Source: Kosakonia quasisacchari (GTDB taxonomy: Bacteria; Pseudomonadota; Gammaproteobacteria; Enterobacterales; Enterobacteriaceae). From it: a stretch of DNA of 64,000 bases. Below the pieces are notes generated by a model, which searched no databases, was not told the DNA's origin, and saw only the letters and a program-made list of their open reading frames with translations. The DNA lies in contig NZ_SJOP01000020.1 of the NCBI RefSeq assembly GCF_004331415.1, positions 1-64,000 on the forward strand, written 5' to 3'. A program made the position numbers and the translations under genes. Positions 31,683-39,923 of this stretch are shown here, one piece after another (within the stretch, counting starts at the first letter, position 1; every line of letters starts with the position of its first letter).

Positions 31683-33986
31683 TTAATCCTCGTTAACAGC
31701 TTGCTGTGCAGCCTTCTTCGCCTGAACACGGGCGATGGCTGCGGCGACTGCGGCTTTGCGCGGGTCGTCGTTGGCTGCCTGTGCAAAAGACGAGACATCA
31801 TCAGCTTGCGCGGCGGCTTGTTTTTGTTCTAATTTGCGCGCTTTGGCGCGGGCGATAGCCGCTTCAACCGCAGCTTTGCGCGGATCGACCGGCGCAGATC
31901 CAGCCGGTGATTGTTCGGCTTCTACCTGGGATTGCTCAGCGTTTGCTGTCGATTCTGTGGGCAGGCTCTGGGCGAGCTTGCGCGCTTTGGCGCGAGCGAT
32001 AGCCGCTTCAACCGCAGCTTTGCGCGGATCGACCGGTGCAGATTCAGCCGGTGATTGTTCGGTTTCAACCTGCGGTTGCTCAGCGTTTGCTGCGGATGCA
32101 TCGGGCTGGCTGTGGGTAAGCTTGCGCGCTTTGGCACGAGTAATTGCCGCTTCAACCGCGGCTTTGCGCGGATCGACCGGCGCAGATTCAGCCGGTGATT
32201 GTTCGGTTTCAACCTGCGGTTGCTCAGCGTTTGCTGCGGATGCATCGGGTTGGCTGTCGGCGAGCTTGCGCGCTTTGGCACGGGCGATAGCTGCTTCAAC
32301 CGCAGCTTTGCGCGGATCGGCTGTTTCGCTGGTGGCGGCACTGTTTTGCGCTTGTTGGGCTTTTTCTGCCTGGCGGGCTCGTGCCTGCGCTTTGCGTGCT
32401 TCGCGCGCCGCACTCACTTCGCTGTTATCGGGCTGGGCACCGGCCTGAATAATGACTGGCTGTGCGGCGGTCGTCTGTTTTTCGCGTACGCGCGCCAGTG
32501 CGGCATCAATTGCCTGCTGATCTTTGGCGGCAGGTTGAACGGCAGCCTGCTTATGACGCTGCTGGCGGGCAATTTTTTCGCGCTCAAGACGTGCCTGGCG
32601 CGCTTCAAAGCGTGCTTTGGCTTCAGCGTTACGTTTTTCTTCCTGCGCGATGGCGTAAATTTCTGCCTTCTCCTGGCGGAAATATTGCACCAGCGGAATG
32701 TTGCTCGGACAAACCCAGGCGCAGGCACCACATTCGATGCAATCGGAAAGGTTATGTGCCGTCGCTTTGTCGTGCTGCTGGCCTTTACTGAACCAGTAGA
32801 GTTGCTGAGGCAGCAAATCAGCCGGGCAGGCGTCGGCGCAAGCGCTGCAGCGAATGCAGCCTTTCTCTTCCTGCGGTTCACCCATTTCGCTGGCTGATGG
32901 TGCTAACAGGCAATTGGTGATTTTGACTACTGGCACATCCAGCCACGGCAAAGTGAAGCCCATCAGTGGGCCACCCATAATCACCAGTTGCTCGGCGGAA
33001 GGGCAGAAACCGGCGAAATCGAGCAGATGGCGAACCGGTGTTCCCAGACGCGCCCAGACGTTTCCAGGGCGCGTCACCGCTTCACCGGTCAGCGTAACAA
33101 CGCGCTCTGTTAAGGGCTCGCCGTCGATCACCGCGCGTTTTACTGCGTACGCCGTACCCACGTTTTGCATCAGAATACCGATATCCGACGAACGCCCGCC
33201 GTGCGGCACCTGCTTGCCAGTGAGGATCTGCGTAAGCTGTTTGGCGCCGCCGGAGGGATATTTCGTTGGAATGACTTTCAACTGAATATCGTGGCTACCC
33301 GCCAGCACCGCACGCATCATGGAGATGGCCTGCGGTTTATTATCTTCGATACCGATAAGCACCTGACGCGGTTTGAGGATGTGCGCCAGAATGCGCACAC
33401 CTTCCATAATTTGCGCCGCGCAATCCTGCATTAAACGATCATCAGCGGTGATATACGGCTCGCATTCCGCAGCGTTAATAATCAGCGTGTTGATTTTATC
33501 GCCACCGCCGTGCAGTTTTGCCGCGGTAGGGAAGCCCGCACCGCCAAGCCCTGCAACGCCAAACTGATGGATACGCTCAATGAGTGCTTCGTAACTATGC
33601 GAACGGTAATCCGACCAGCCATCGCGCTCAATCCAGCGATCTTCACCGTCCGCTTCAATGATGACGCTCATCTCTGGTAACGCAGAGGGATGCGCGGTGG
33701 AGTGGGGCGCAATTGCCACGACGGTGCCGGAAGTCGGCGCATGAACAGGCAACATACGGCCACGCCCCCGCGTCAGCGGCTGGCCGCGCAACACATTGTC
33801 ACCCACGCGTACACACAGCTCGCCTTCAGCGCCGAGGTGCTGCTTGAGGGGGATCACAAAGCGGTTCGCCAGCGGCAATTGGCGCAGCGGCGTACCGTTT
33901 GATTGGGTTTTCATTTCTGGCGGATGAATGCCGCCGTGAAAATCCCACAGTTTCTCTTTTCGGAAAGCGGAAAATAACTTAAGCAT
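31683..33986 (-). CDS. rsxC: Electron transport complex subunit RsxC with long C-terminal repeats
   Basis: Peripheral subunit that binds NADH, FMN and two [4Fe-4S] clusters. 767 residues from the ATG at 33986 (E. coli 740); the frame is open 38 codons upstream inside rsxB, so homology (MLKLFSAFRKEKLWDFHGG) decides. The glycine-rich nucleotide site is GLGGAGFPTAAKL; the cluster motifs are CIRCSACADACP and CIECGACAWVCP. After about residue 455 comes a charged Ala/Arg/Lys region and then five DPRKAAV-type units, four spaced exactly 48 residues. The start overlaps rsxB by 8 bases. Confidence 0.96.
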   Translation of the reverse strand: MLKLFSAFRKEKLWDFHGGIHPPEMKTQSNGTPLRQLPLANRFVIPLKQHLGAEGELCVRVGDNVLRGQPLTRGRGRMLPVHAPTSGTVVAIAPHSTAHPSALPEMSVIIEADGEDRWIERDGWSDYRSHSYEALIERIHQFGVAGLGGAGFPTAAKLHGGGDKINTLIINAAECEPYITADDRLMQDCAAQIMEGVRILAHILKPRQVLIGIEDNKPQAISMMRAVLAGSHDIQLKVIPTKYPSGGAKQLTQILTGKQVPHGGRSSDIGILMQNVGTAYAVKRAVIDGEPLTERVVTLTGEAVTRPGNVWARLGTPVRHLLDFAGFCPSAEQLVIMGGPLMGFTLPWLDVPVVKITNCLLAPSASEMGEPQEEKGCIRCSACADACPADLLPQQLYWFSKGQQHDKATAHNLSDCIECGACAWVCPSNIPLVQYFRQEKAEIYAIAQEEKRNAEAKARFEARQARLEREKIARQQRHKQAAVQPAAKDQQAIDAALARVREKQTTAAQPVIIQAGAQPDNSEVSAAREARKAQARARQAEKAQQAQNSAATSETADPRKAAVEAAIARAKARKLADSQPDASAANAEQPQVETEQSPAESAPVDPRKAAVEAAITRAKARKLTHSQPDASAANAEQPQVETEQSPAESAPVDPRKAAVEAAIARAKARKLAQSLPTESTANAEQSQVEAEQSPAGSAPVDPRKAAVEAAIARAKARKLEQKQAAAQADDVSSFAQAANDDPRKAAVAAAIARVQAKKAAQQAVNED
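31741..32330 (-). repeat. Tandem repeats in the 3' part of rsxC (144-base period)
   Basis: The block encoding DPRKAAVEAAIARAKARK recurs with the same base phase at 31861, 32005, 32149 and 32293, exactly 144 bases apart. A fifth, diverged unit lies at 31741 after a shorter 120-base step. The linkers (ANAEQPQVETEQSPAESAPV) of the two central units are nearly identical at DNA level, indicating recent unit duplication. Confidence 0.92.
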
Positions 33987-34557
33987 GGTGTTCCACAGGA
34001 ATATTACGCACCGGAATGGTCTGCAAATCCCATTTCCAGCTATGGGTGGTCGTTTCCACAGGACGCAGCTCAATGCACTGCGTCGGGCACGGATCCACAC
34101 AAAGATTACAACCGGTGCACAGATCGCTCATCACCGTATGCATGGCGCGCGTTGCGCCGAGAATGGCGTCTACCGGGCAAGCCTGAATGCATTTCGTACA
34201 GCCAATACAATTGTTCTCATCGATTACCGCCAGCATACGCACAGGCTCAAGTGCTGCGGCATCGCCATCAATCGGTTGCGGATCGACATTCAGCAGCGCG
34301 GCGATTTTGAGCATCACCGCTTCGCCACCGGGGGCGCAGCGGTTAATTTTTTCACCCTGCAATCCGACCGCCTCAGCGTAAGGGCGACAGCCAGGGTAGC
34401 CACACTGCCCGCACTGGCTTTGGGGTAATAATTCATCAACGCGCTCAACAACCGGGTCATCCTCAACCGCAAAACGGCGGGAGGCGTAACCCAGAATGAC
34501 GCCAAACAGCAGCCCCAGCACGCTCAGTGCGGCAACGGCTATGGAAATCGCACTCAT
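33979..34557 (-). CDS. rsxB: Electron transport complex subunit RsxB
   Basis: 192 residues as in E. coli. N-terminal membrane helix, then the Fe-S domain LPQSQCGQCGYPGCRPYAEA, and a ferredoxin domain with two [4Fe-4S] motifs, CIGCTKCIQACP and CTGCNLCVDPCP. Its end overlaps the rsxC start. RsxB passes electrons between RsxC and the membrane subunits. Confidence 0.97.
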   Translation of the reverse strand: MSAISIAVAALSVLGLLFGVILGYASRRFAVEDDPVVERVDELLPQSQCGQCGYPGCRPYAEAVGLQGEKINRCAPGGEAVMLKIAALLNVDPQPIDGDAAALEPVRMLAVIDENNCIGCTKCIQACPVDAILGATRAMHTVMSDLCTGCNLCVDPCPTQCIELRPVETTTHSWKWDLQTIPVRNIPVEHHA

Positions 34558-34558
34558 A

Positions 34559-35140
34559 TTACAGTTTCACCAGACCACTAAAGCCCATAAAGGCCAGAGA
34601 CATTAAGCCCGCAGTGATTAACGCAATCGCATTGCCGCGAAAGGGCGCGGGCACATCGGCAACGGCAAGGCGTTCGCGAATCGCGGCGAACAATACCATA
34701 ACCAATGAGAACCCTACGGCGGCGGCGAAACCATACAACGCCGATTGCATGAAATTGTGCCCAAGGTTGATATTGAGCAGGGCCACGCCGAGTACCGCGC
34801 AGTTAGTGGTGATCAGTGGCAGGAAAATACCCAGCAGACGATAGAGCGCCGGGCTGGTTTTCCGCACCACCATTTCGGTGAACTGCACCACCACGGCGAT
34901 AATCAGGATAAACGCCAGCGTGCGCAGGTAGACTAAATCCAGCGGGATCAGCACCCATGTATCGATGAGCCAGGCGCAGATGGACGCCAGCGTCATCACG
35001 AAGGTGGTCGCCAGTCCCATACCCATTGCGCTTTCCAGTTTTTTGGAAACGCCCATAAACGGACACAAGCCAAGAAACTTCACCAGTACGAAGTTGTTGA
35101 CCAGCACCGTTCCGATAAATAGCAGCAGATAGTCTGTCAT
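34559..35140 (-). CDS. rsxA: Electron transport complex subunit RsxA
   Basis: 193-residue integral membrane subunit (NqrE/RnfA family) with six predicted helices; NNFVLVKFLGLCPFMGVSKK is the family signature. First gene of rsxABCDGE-nth, one base from rsxB. Upstream lies ydgK on the same strand, 77 bases away. Confidence 0.97.
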   Translation of the reverse strand: MTDYLLLFIGTVLVNNFVLVKFLGLCPFMGVSKKLESAMGMGLATTFVMTLASICAWLIDTWVLIPLDLVYLRTLAFILIIAVVVQFTEMVVRKTSPALYRLLGIFLPLITTNCAVLGVALLNINLGHNFMQSALYGFAAAVGFSLVMVLFAAIRERLAVADVPAPFRGNAIALITAGLMSLAFMGFSGLVKL

Positions 35141-35217
35141 TATGTGGCCTGAAATAAAAAAAGCCGCCTATTATCGGTCAAACAGCACCGGGCGACAACA
35201 GGATAACTGTAAGGTTA

Positions 35218-35658
35218 TTACGGATTAACAAAGGTCCTTTTCACGCGGCTTGAGCGCTTGAAATAGGGCACCATCAACGCGGCGGCAAGCAGCGGAAAGA
35301 GTAACTGACGCAGTGCCAGTTCATCGGTGACGGGAGCGAACGCAAAGGCTTTAACGGAGAGCAATAGGCAGACCATAAGCCAGATAATATAGTGCTTCGG
35401 CACGCTGCGGCGGCGTTTAAAAAAGGCGATAACCAGCCAGAAGGTGTAATACCAGATGGCAATAGCGAAGGCGAAAGAGACGAACCACAGTATGGTTTGT
35501 TTCAGCGGTTGCGCGCCCAGCGCCGTAACCGACTGCGGTGTCATTAATGCGGTGGCATAAAGCAATAATGCCAGCGAGGTGCTTAATAACGCGACCAGCA
35601 ACCAGGCCAGAGGGCCGAGTAACCAGCCTCCGATTCTTTCTGCGGGAGTCGTTGTCAT
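35218..35658 (-). CDS. ydgK: DUF2569 inner-membrane protein YdgK
   Basis: 146-residue membrane protein with four predicted helices, slightly longer than E. coli YdgK (136). Function unknown. It precedes rsxA on the same strand, as in E. coli, and could share its promoter. Recognised by position and by the pattern FFKRRRSVPKHYIIWL followed by LRQLLFPLLAAALMVPYFKR. Confidence 0.85.
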   Translation of the reverse strand: MTTTPAERIGGWLLGPLAWLLVALLSTSLALLLYATALMTPQSVTALGAQPLKQTILWFVSFAFAIAIWYYTFWLVIAFFKRRRSVPKHYIIWLMVCLLLSVKAFAFAPVTDELALRQLLFPLLAAALMVPYFKRSSRVKRTFVNP

Positions 35659-35744
35659 GCGTATTCCTCTGTGAAGGCATTAATGCTGTGAATGATTTCG
35701 CCGGGCGAGGAGTATAAAGCATTACACGACGAATGCCAGCGGCG

Positions 35745-35960
35745 TTACTGCACGTAGCGCCATACCGAGCGCGGAACGCACCCAATGTCAAACAGGCGGC
35801 CGCCAGAAACCAGTTCCGCCCTGCGATGATCCGCTGCGCGGTACATGTTGATAATTTCACCGCTGTCGGTCAGCGTGTAATTGAGGTGATCGAACAATTT
35901 TTCCAGACTTTCAAGCGAACTGATTTTGCGAAATTTTAATAAATAGTCCTGAACGGTCAT
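35745..35960 (-). CDS. cnu: Hha-like nucleoid co-regulator Cnu (YdgT)
   Basis: 71 residues, exactly the E. coli length and nearly identical in sequence (MTVQDYLLKFRKISSLESLE, ending VPRSVWRYVQ). It binds H-NS and StpA to silence horizontally acquired DNA, and binds the cnb site at oriC in E. coli. All-helical Hha fold. Lies between ydgK and blr. Confidence 0.96.
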   Translation of the reverse strand: MTVQDYLLKFRKISSLESLEKLFDHLNYTLTDSGEIINMYRAADHRRAELVSGGRLFDIGCVPRSVWRYVQ

Positions 35961-36203
35961 GTCGAAGGGTGTCCATATAATAAAAGAGGCAGAAAATACA
36001 CGCGGGCTAATTTTGTACGAATAATAAACATTATTACCCGGGCGTAAATAGCGCAGGAATGGTCCGCCACTAAATTAAGAGTTTTCTTTTCAGGTGAAAC
36101 CAGGCACCAGAACAGCACCCGGCTGTGAAGATTAACGCCCTTCACCATGGCTGGCAATAAACATATGCAGCTTGATTGCACTTTGCGCGTTTTATGGCGG
36201 CAA

Positions 36204-36341
36204 TTATTTCTTTTGTGCCGCGACGCTCTGTTCAGGAGGTTGATAATTATCGATATGGCTGGCAAAAACCAAAAGAATGGTCGATACGCCGAGTACCACC
36301 CAACCCATTAATTCAATAATCCGATTGAAAATTCCGGCCAT
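36204..36341 (-). CDS. blr: Small divisome-associated membrane protein Blr
   Basis: 45-residue single-span membrane protein (E. coli Blr/YdgU, 41 residues). The translation MAGIFNRIIELMGWVVLGVS, then TILLVFASHIDNYQPPEQS, matches E. coli (NRLIELTGWIVLVVS and ASHIDNYQPPEQS), with a few extra N-terminal residues. AGGGAG lies 10 bases before the ATG at 36341. In E. coli Blr interacts with division proteins and affects beta-lactam tolerance. Confidence 0.92.
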   Translation of the reverse strand: MAGIFNRIIELMGWVVLGVSTILLVFASHIDNYQPPEQSVAAQKK

Positions 36342-36544
36342 ACTTTTACTACTCCCTGATGTTTACTTTCGTCTGCGGCTATCAATAAATACCGGTGCCT
36401 GGTTGCAGATTTAAGCAGATTTTTTAAGCAGAAACCAGGGCTGAGCACGGTAAATTCATTCGTTTCACTAATGGGTTACTGAAGCGGTTGTCGCCACCTG
36501 GTAGATGGTGTGAAATAGACGTTCCAATAAGGAGAGACCACTCT

Positions 36545-37585
36545 ATGAGCGATAAAATCCGTGTCGGATTAATAGGTTATGGCTATGCCAGCAAAACATT
36601 TCATGCGCCATTAATTGCCGGAACGGCGGGGATGGAGCTGGCATCGATTTCCAGCAGCGATGAATCGAAAGTGAAAGTGGATTGGCCTGGCGTGCCGGTT
36701 GTCTCTGAGCCGAAGCACCTATTTAACGATCCGTCAATTGACTTGATTGTCATTCCCACGCCGAATGATACCCATTTCCCGCTGGCCAAAGCGGCGCTGG
36801 AAGCGGGCAAACATGTGGTGGTGGATAAACCCTTTACGGTGACACTGTCACAGGCTCGTGAGCTGGATGCGCTGGCACGCAGCTTCGGACGTGTGTTGTC
36901 GGTGTTCCATAACCGCCGTTGGGACAGTGATTTTTTGACGCTCAAAGCCTTACTCGCCGACGGCGCGCTGGGCGAGGTGGCCTATTTCGAATCGCATTTT
37001 GACCGTTTCCGCCCGCAGGTGCGTAACCGCTGGCGTGAGCAAGGCGGGCCCGGCAGCGGCATCTGGTATGATTTGGCGCCGCATCTGCTCGATCAGGCGG
37101 TTAACCTCTTCGGCTTACCGGTATCAATGACCGTGGATTTGGCGCAGTTACGCCCTGGCGCGCAGTCTACAGACTATTTTCACGCGGTGCTTGCCTATCC
37201 GCAGCGCCGGATTGTGTTGCATGGCACCCTGTTGGCCGCCGCAGAATCGGCCCGTTACATCGTGCATGGTTCGCGCGGCAGTTATGTGAAATATGGGCTG
37301 GACCCGCAGGAGGAGTGCCTGAAAAGCGGCGCGCGGCTGCCGCAGGCAGACTGGGGTTATGACATGCGCGACGGTGTGTTAACCCGTGTTGACGGAGAAG
37401 AGCGTAAGGAAGAGAACTGGCTGACGCTACCGGGCAACTACCCGGCCTATTATGCGGCCATTCGCGACGCGCTGAACGGCGTGGGGGAAAACCCGGTTCC
37501 GGCCAGTCAGGCAATCCAGATAATGGAGCTGATTGAGCTGGGTATTGAATCTGCGAAACATCGTTCTACGCTGAGTCTGACCTGA
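36545..37585 (+). CDS. ydgJ: Gfo/Idh/MocA-family oxidoreductase YdgJ
   Basis: NAD(P)-dependent dehydrogenase-like protein, 346 residues as in E. coli; substrate unknown. Rossmann domain with GLIGYGYASKTFHAP at the N-terminus, and the family motif HVVVDKPFTVT with the catalytic-type Lys. HNRRWDSDFLT and the WYDLAPHLLDQ motif belong to the C-terminal sheet domain. Start chosen at 36545 after AAGGAGA. Confidence 0.93.
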   Translation: MSDKIRVGLIGYGYASKTFHAPLIAGTAGMELASISSSDESKVKVDWPGVPVVSEPKHLFNDPSIDLIVIPTPNDTHFPLAKAALEAGKHVVVDKPFTVTLSQARELDALARSFGRVLSVFHNRRWDSDFLTLKALLADGALGEVAYFESHFDRFRPQVRNRWREQGGPGSGIWYDLAPHLLDQAVNLFGLPVSMTVDLAQLRPGAQSTDYFHAVLAYPQRRIVLHGTLLAAAESARYIVHGSRGSYVKYGLDPQEECLKSGARLPQADWGYDMRDGVLTRVDGEERKEENWLTLPGNYPAYYAAIRDALNGVGENPVPASQAIQIMELIELGIESAKHRSTLSLT

Positions 37586-37620
37586 AAAATCACCGCTCAC
37601 GTATTGCCGTGAGCGGTTTT
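37585..37620. terminator. Bidirectional terminator between ydgJ and add
   Basis: Ten-base stem ACCGCTCACG and CGTGAGCGGT, loop TATTGC, with TTTT on the right and AAAAA on the left. Confidence 0.9.
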
Positions 37621-37633
37621 CTTTACGCCATTC

Positions 37634-38635
37634 TTACGCCTTCGCAACGCTATCGCACAGCGCCTGTTTTTCCGCCGCGCTGAGAAAGGCCATCTCCAGC
37701 CCGTTAATCTGCGCCTGGCGAATCTGCTCGCGGCTCAGTCCGGCAGCCGGGGCAGCAATCTGATATTCATGACCAATCTCGACACCTTGCACCGCCGGAT
37801 CGTCGGTATTGATGCTCGCCAGAATGCCATGCTCAAGGAACGTTTTAAGCGGATGGCGGGCGAGTGACGGCACAGTACTGGTCTGAATATTCGACGTCAG
37901 GCAGGATTCGATGCCAATACGTTGTTCGGCAAGAAAATCCATCAGTGCGGCATCTTCAATCGCCTTCACACCGTGACCGATTCGCACTGCGCCGAGTTCA
38001 CGAATCGCCTGCCAGATGCTTTCCGGGCCAGCGGCTTCACCGGCATGAACCGTTATTTGCCAGCCCGCATCACGCGCGCGGTTGAAATGAGAAAGGAAGA
38101 GGCTGCCGGGGAAACCCAGCTCATCTCCGGCCAGATCCAGCGCGGTGATTCCGTCGCGGTGCGCTAGCAGCGCGTCCAGTTCCTGCAAACACGCAGCCTC
38201 GCCAAAAGTGCGGCTCATAATGCCGATTAAGCGCGCTTGCACGTTGAAATCACGACTCCCTTCGCGCACGCCAGCAATCACCGCTTCGACAACGCCCGCC
38301 ACCGGCAGGTTGTGGGTCATTGCCATGTAACCTGGCGAAAAGCGCAGTTCAACGTAATGCAACCCGTTCAGCGCGGCATCCTGCATGTTTTCGTAGGCAA
38401 CGCGGCGACAGGCATCCAGCGACGCCAGCACTTTGACGCCCCAGTCAAGTTTCGCGAGGAAACTGACCAAATCCGGTTCATTGGAGGTGACCTGAACGTG
38501 TGGACGCAGTGCTTCCAGGGTTTGTGCAGGCAGGGGCAGATTGTACTGGCGGCCAAGATCCAGAATCGTTTGTGCACGGATGTTTCCGTCAAGATGGCGA
38601 TGAATATCAGTTAACGGCAGGTTGGGATCAATCAT
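37634..38635 (-). CDS. add: Adenosine deaminase
   Basis: Zn2+ enzyme converting adenosine and deoxyadenosine to the inosine forms in purine salvage. 333 residues, as in E. coli. Zinc and catalytic residues: DIHRHLDG near residue 12, HAGEAAGPESIW (His and Glu), and NTDDPAVQG (Asp pair). It lies downstream of malXY with a hairpin between. Confidence 0.97.
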   Translation of the reverse strand: MIDPNLPLTDIHRHLDGNIRAQTILDLGRQYNLPLPAQTLEALRPHVQVTSNEPDLVSFLAKLDWGVKVLASLDACRRVAYENMQDAALNGLHYVELRFSPGYMAMTHNLPVAGVVEAVIAGVREGSRDFNVQARLIGIMSRTFGEAACLQELDALLAHRDGITALDLAGDELGFPGSLFLSHFNRARDAGWQITVHAGEAAGPESIWQAIRELGAVRIGHGVKAIEDAALMDFLAEQRIGIESCLTSNIQTSTVPSLARHPLKTFLEHGILASINTDDPAVQGVEIGHEYQIAAPAAGLSREQIRQAQINGLEMAFLSAAEKQALCDSVAKA

Positions 38636-38699
38636 GGTCGCACTCTTATTTTAAGAAAGTGCTCGCCATTATAGAGACAAAAGGCGGTAAAAAGCTATC

Positions 38700-38728
38700 T
38701 TGCGCAACCCGGAGGGCGAGTTGCGCAA
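38700..38728 (-). other. Hairpin between malY and add
   Basis: Perfect 9-base inverted repeat TTGCGCAAC / GTTGCGCAA with an 11-base loop. On the minus strand a T5 stretch follows only after six further bases, so it may be a weak terminator of malXY. Confidence 0.5.
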
Positions 38729-38736
38729 ATTTTGGC

Positions 38737-39921
38737 TTAATGAAGCGACGCTAATGCTGCGATTAATCCCTTCACGCCTTGCTCGAGTTTCACCCGTGGG
38801 CAACCGACATTGAGGCGAACAAACCCCTGGCCTTCTGCGCCGTAAGTATCGCCGCGCATAATGGCCACGTTTTGCTCCTCGATCAGCGCTTTTTGCAGTG
38901 CGGAATCATCAATACCTAACGGGCGCAAATCTATCCATGCCAGATAGGTGGATTCCGGTACTTGCCAGTTCAGCACAGGGAAGGCGTTATTCAGGCGCTC
39001 TGCCAGATAAACCAGATTGGCGCGTAAGTAAGAGCGAAGCGCATCCAGCCACGGCGCACCGTCCCGGTAAGCAGCGATATGGGCGACGACCGATAACACC
39101 GCCGGAGAGGAGAGGCCATTGCTGTTTTTCAGCGCTTCAAGCCAGCCATTGCGCGACGGCGCATCATCAATCAGCCCCCACGCGCCGGTCAGCGCGGGAA
39201 TATTGAAGCTTTTCGATGCCGAACTAAACAGCGCCCACGGCCCGCGTGCAACAGCGCTCCAGGGGATGTGCGGTTGGCTGCTCCAGACCATATCCATATG
39301 AATTTCGTCGCTTATCACTTTTACGTTATGACGCTCACACAGTGCAGCCATGGTTTCCAGTTCATGGTGAGTCCACACTTTCCCGGTCGGGTTTTGCGGG
39401 CTGCACAGCAGCAGGATTTTACTCTCCGGCTTTGCCAGCACGGCTTCGAGCTGCGCCATATCACAGACCCAACCGTCGCTACTGTGTTGTAGCGGTACGG
39501 CCAGCAACTGCCGCTGATTCCCCTGAATGGCTTTATAAAACGCGTCGTACGCCGGGGTATGAACCACGATGCCATCACCCGGCTGCGACCACTGGCGGAT
39601 CATTTCGGCAATCATCCAGATAACCGACGGACCATAAACAATGCTTTCAGCGTCAATCTGCGTATTAAAGCGGCTGGTCATCCAGTGCGAGATGGCACCC
39701 AGAAACTCCTCGTTTTTCCAGCGGCTGTAACCCAGCACGCCATGCGTAAGCCGCTGTTGTAGCGCGTTAATCACGCACGGCGCGGTGGCAAAATCCATAT
39801 CGGAAATTGTGAAGGGGAGTAAGTCCGCGCGCCCAAAGCGATCGGCGACATAATCCCACTGCGTACACCAGGTGCCGTGGCGGTCAATAGGGATGGAGAA
39901 ATCGAACGTGTCAGTGGTCAT
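38737..39921 (-). CDS. malY: Cystathionine beta-lyase MalY
   Basis: PLP enzyme of the aminotransferase fold; cleaves cystathionine and, in E. coli, also binds and inhibits the activator MalT. 394 residues (E. coli 390). The PLP lysine lies in FSSASKSFNIPALTGAWG; the cofactor-contacting SPQNPTGKVW is also clear. It follows malX with a 2-base gap. The malI regulator gene that controls malXY in E. coli is missing here. Confidence 0.95.
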   Translation of the reverse strand: MTTDTFDFSIPIDRHGTWCTQWDYVADRFGRADLLPFTISDMDFATAPCVINALQQRLTHGVLGYSRWKNEEFLGAISHWMTSRFNTQIDAESIVYGPSVIWMIAEMIRQWSQPGDGIVVHTPAYDAFYKAIQGNQRQLLAVPLQHSSDGWVCDMAQLEAVLAKPESKILLLCSPQNPTGKVWTHHELETMAALCERHNVKVISDEIHMDMVWSSQPHIPWSAVARGPWALFSSASKSFNIPALTGAWGLIDDAPSRNGWLEALKNSNGLSSPAVLSVVAHIAAYRDGAPWLDALRSYLRANLVYLAERLNNAFPVLNWQVPESTYLAWIDLRPLGIDDSALQKALIEEQNVAIMRGDTYGAEGQGFVRLNVGCPRVKLEQGVKGLIAALASLH

Positions 39922-39923
39922 TT

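Noticed and set aside
31741..32330. CRISPR-like array
   Set aside because: The 144-base period repeats are in frame within rsxC and encode the known RsxC tail; the spacers are not unique.
31735..32448. Low-complexity plus-strand frame opposite rsxC
   Set aside because: Its repeats are only the complement of the rsxC repeat units.
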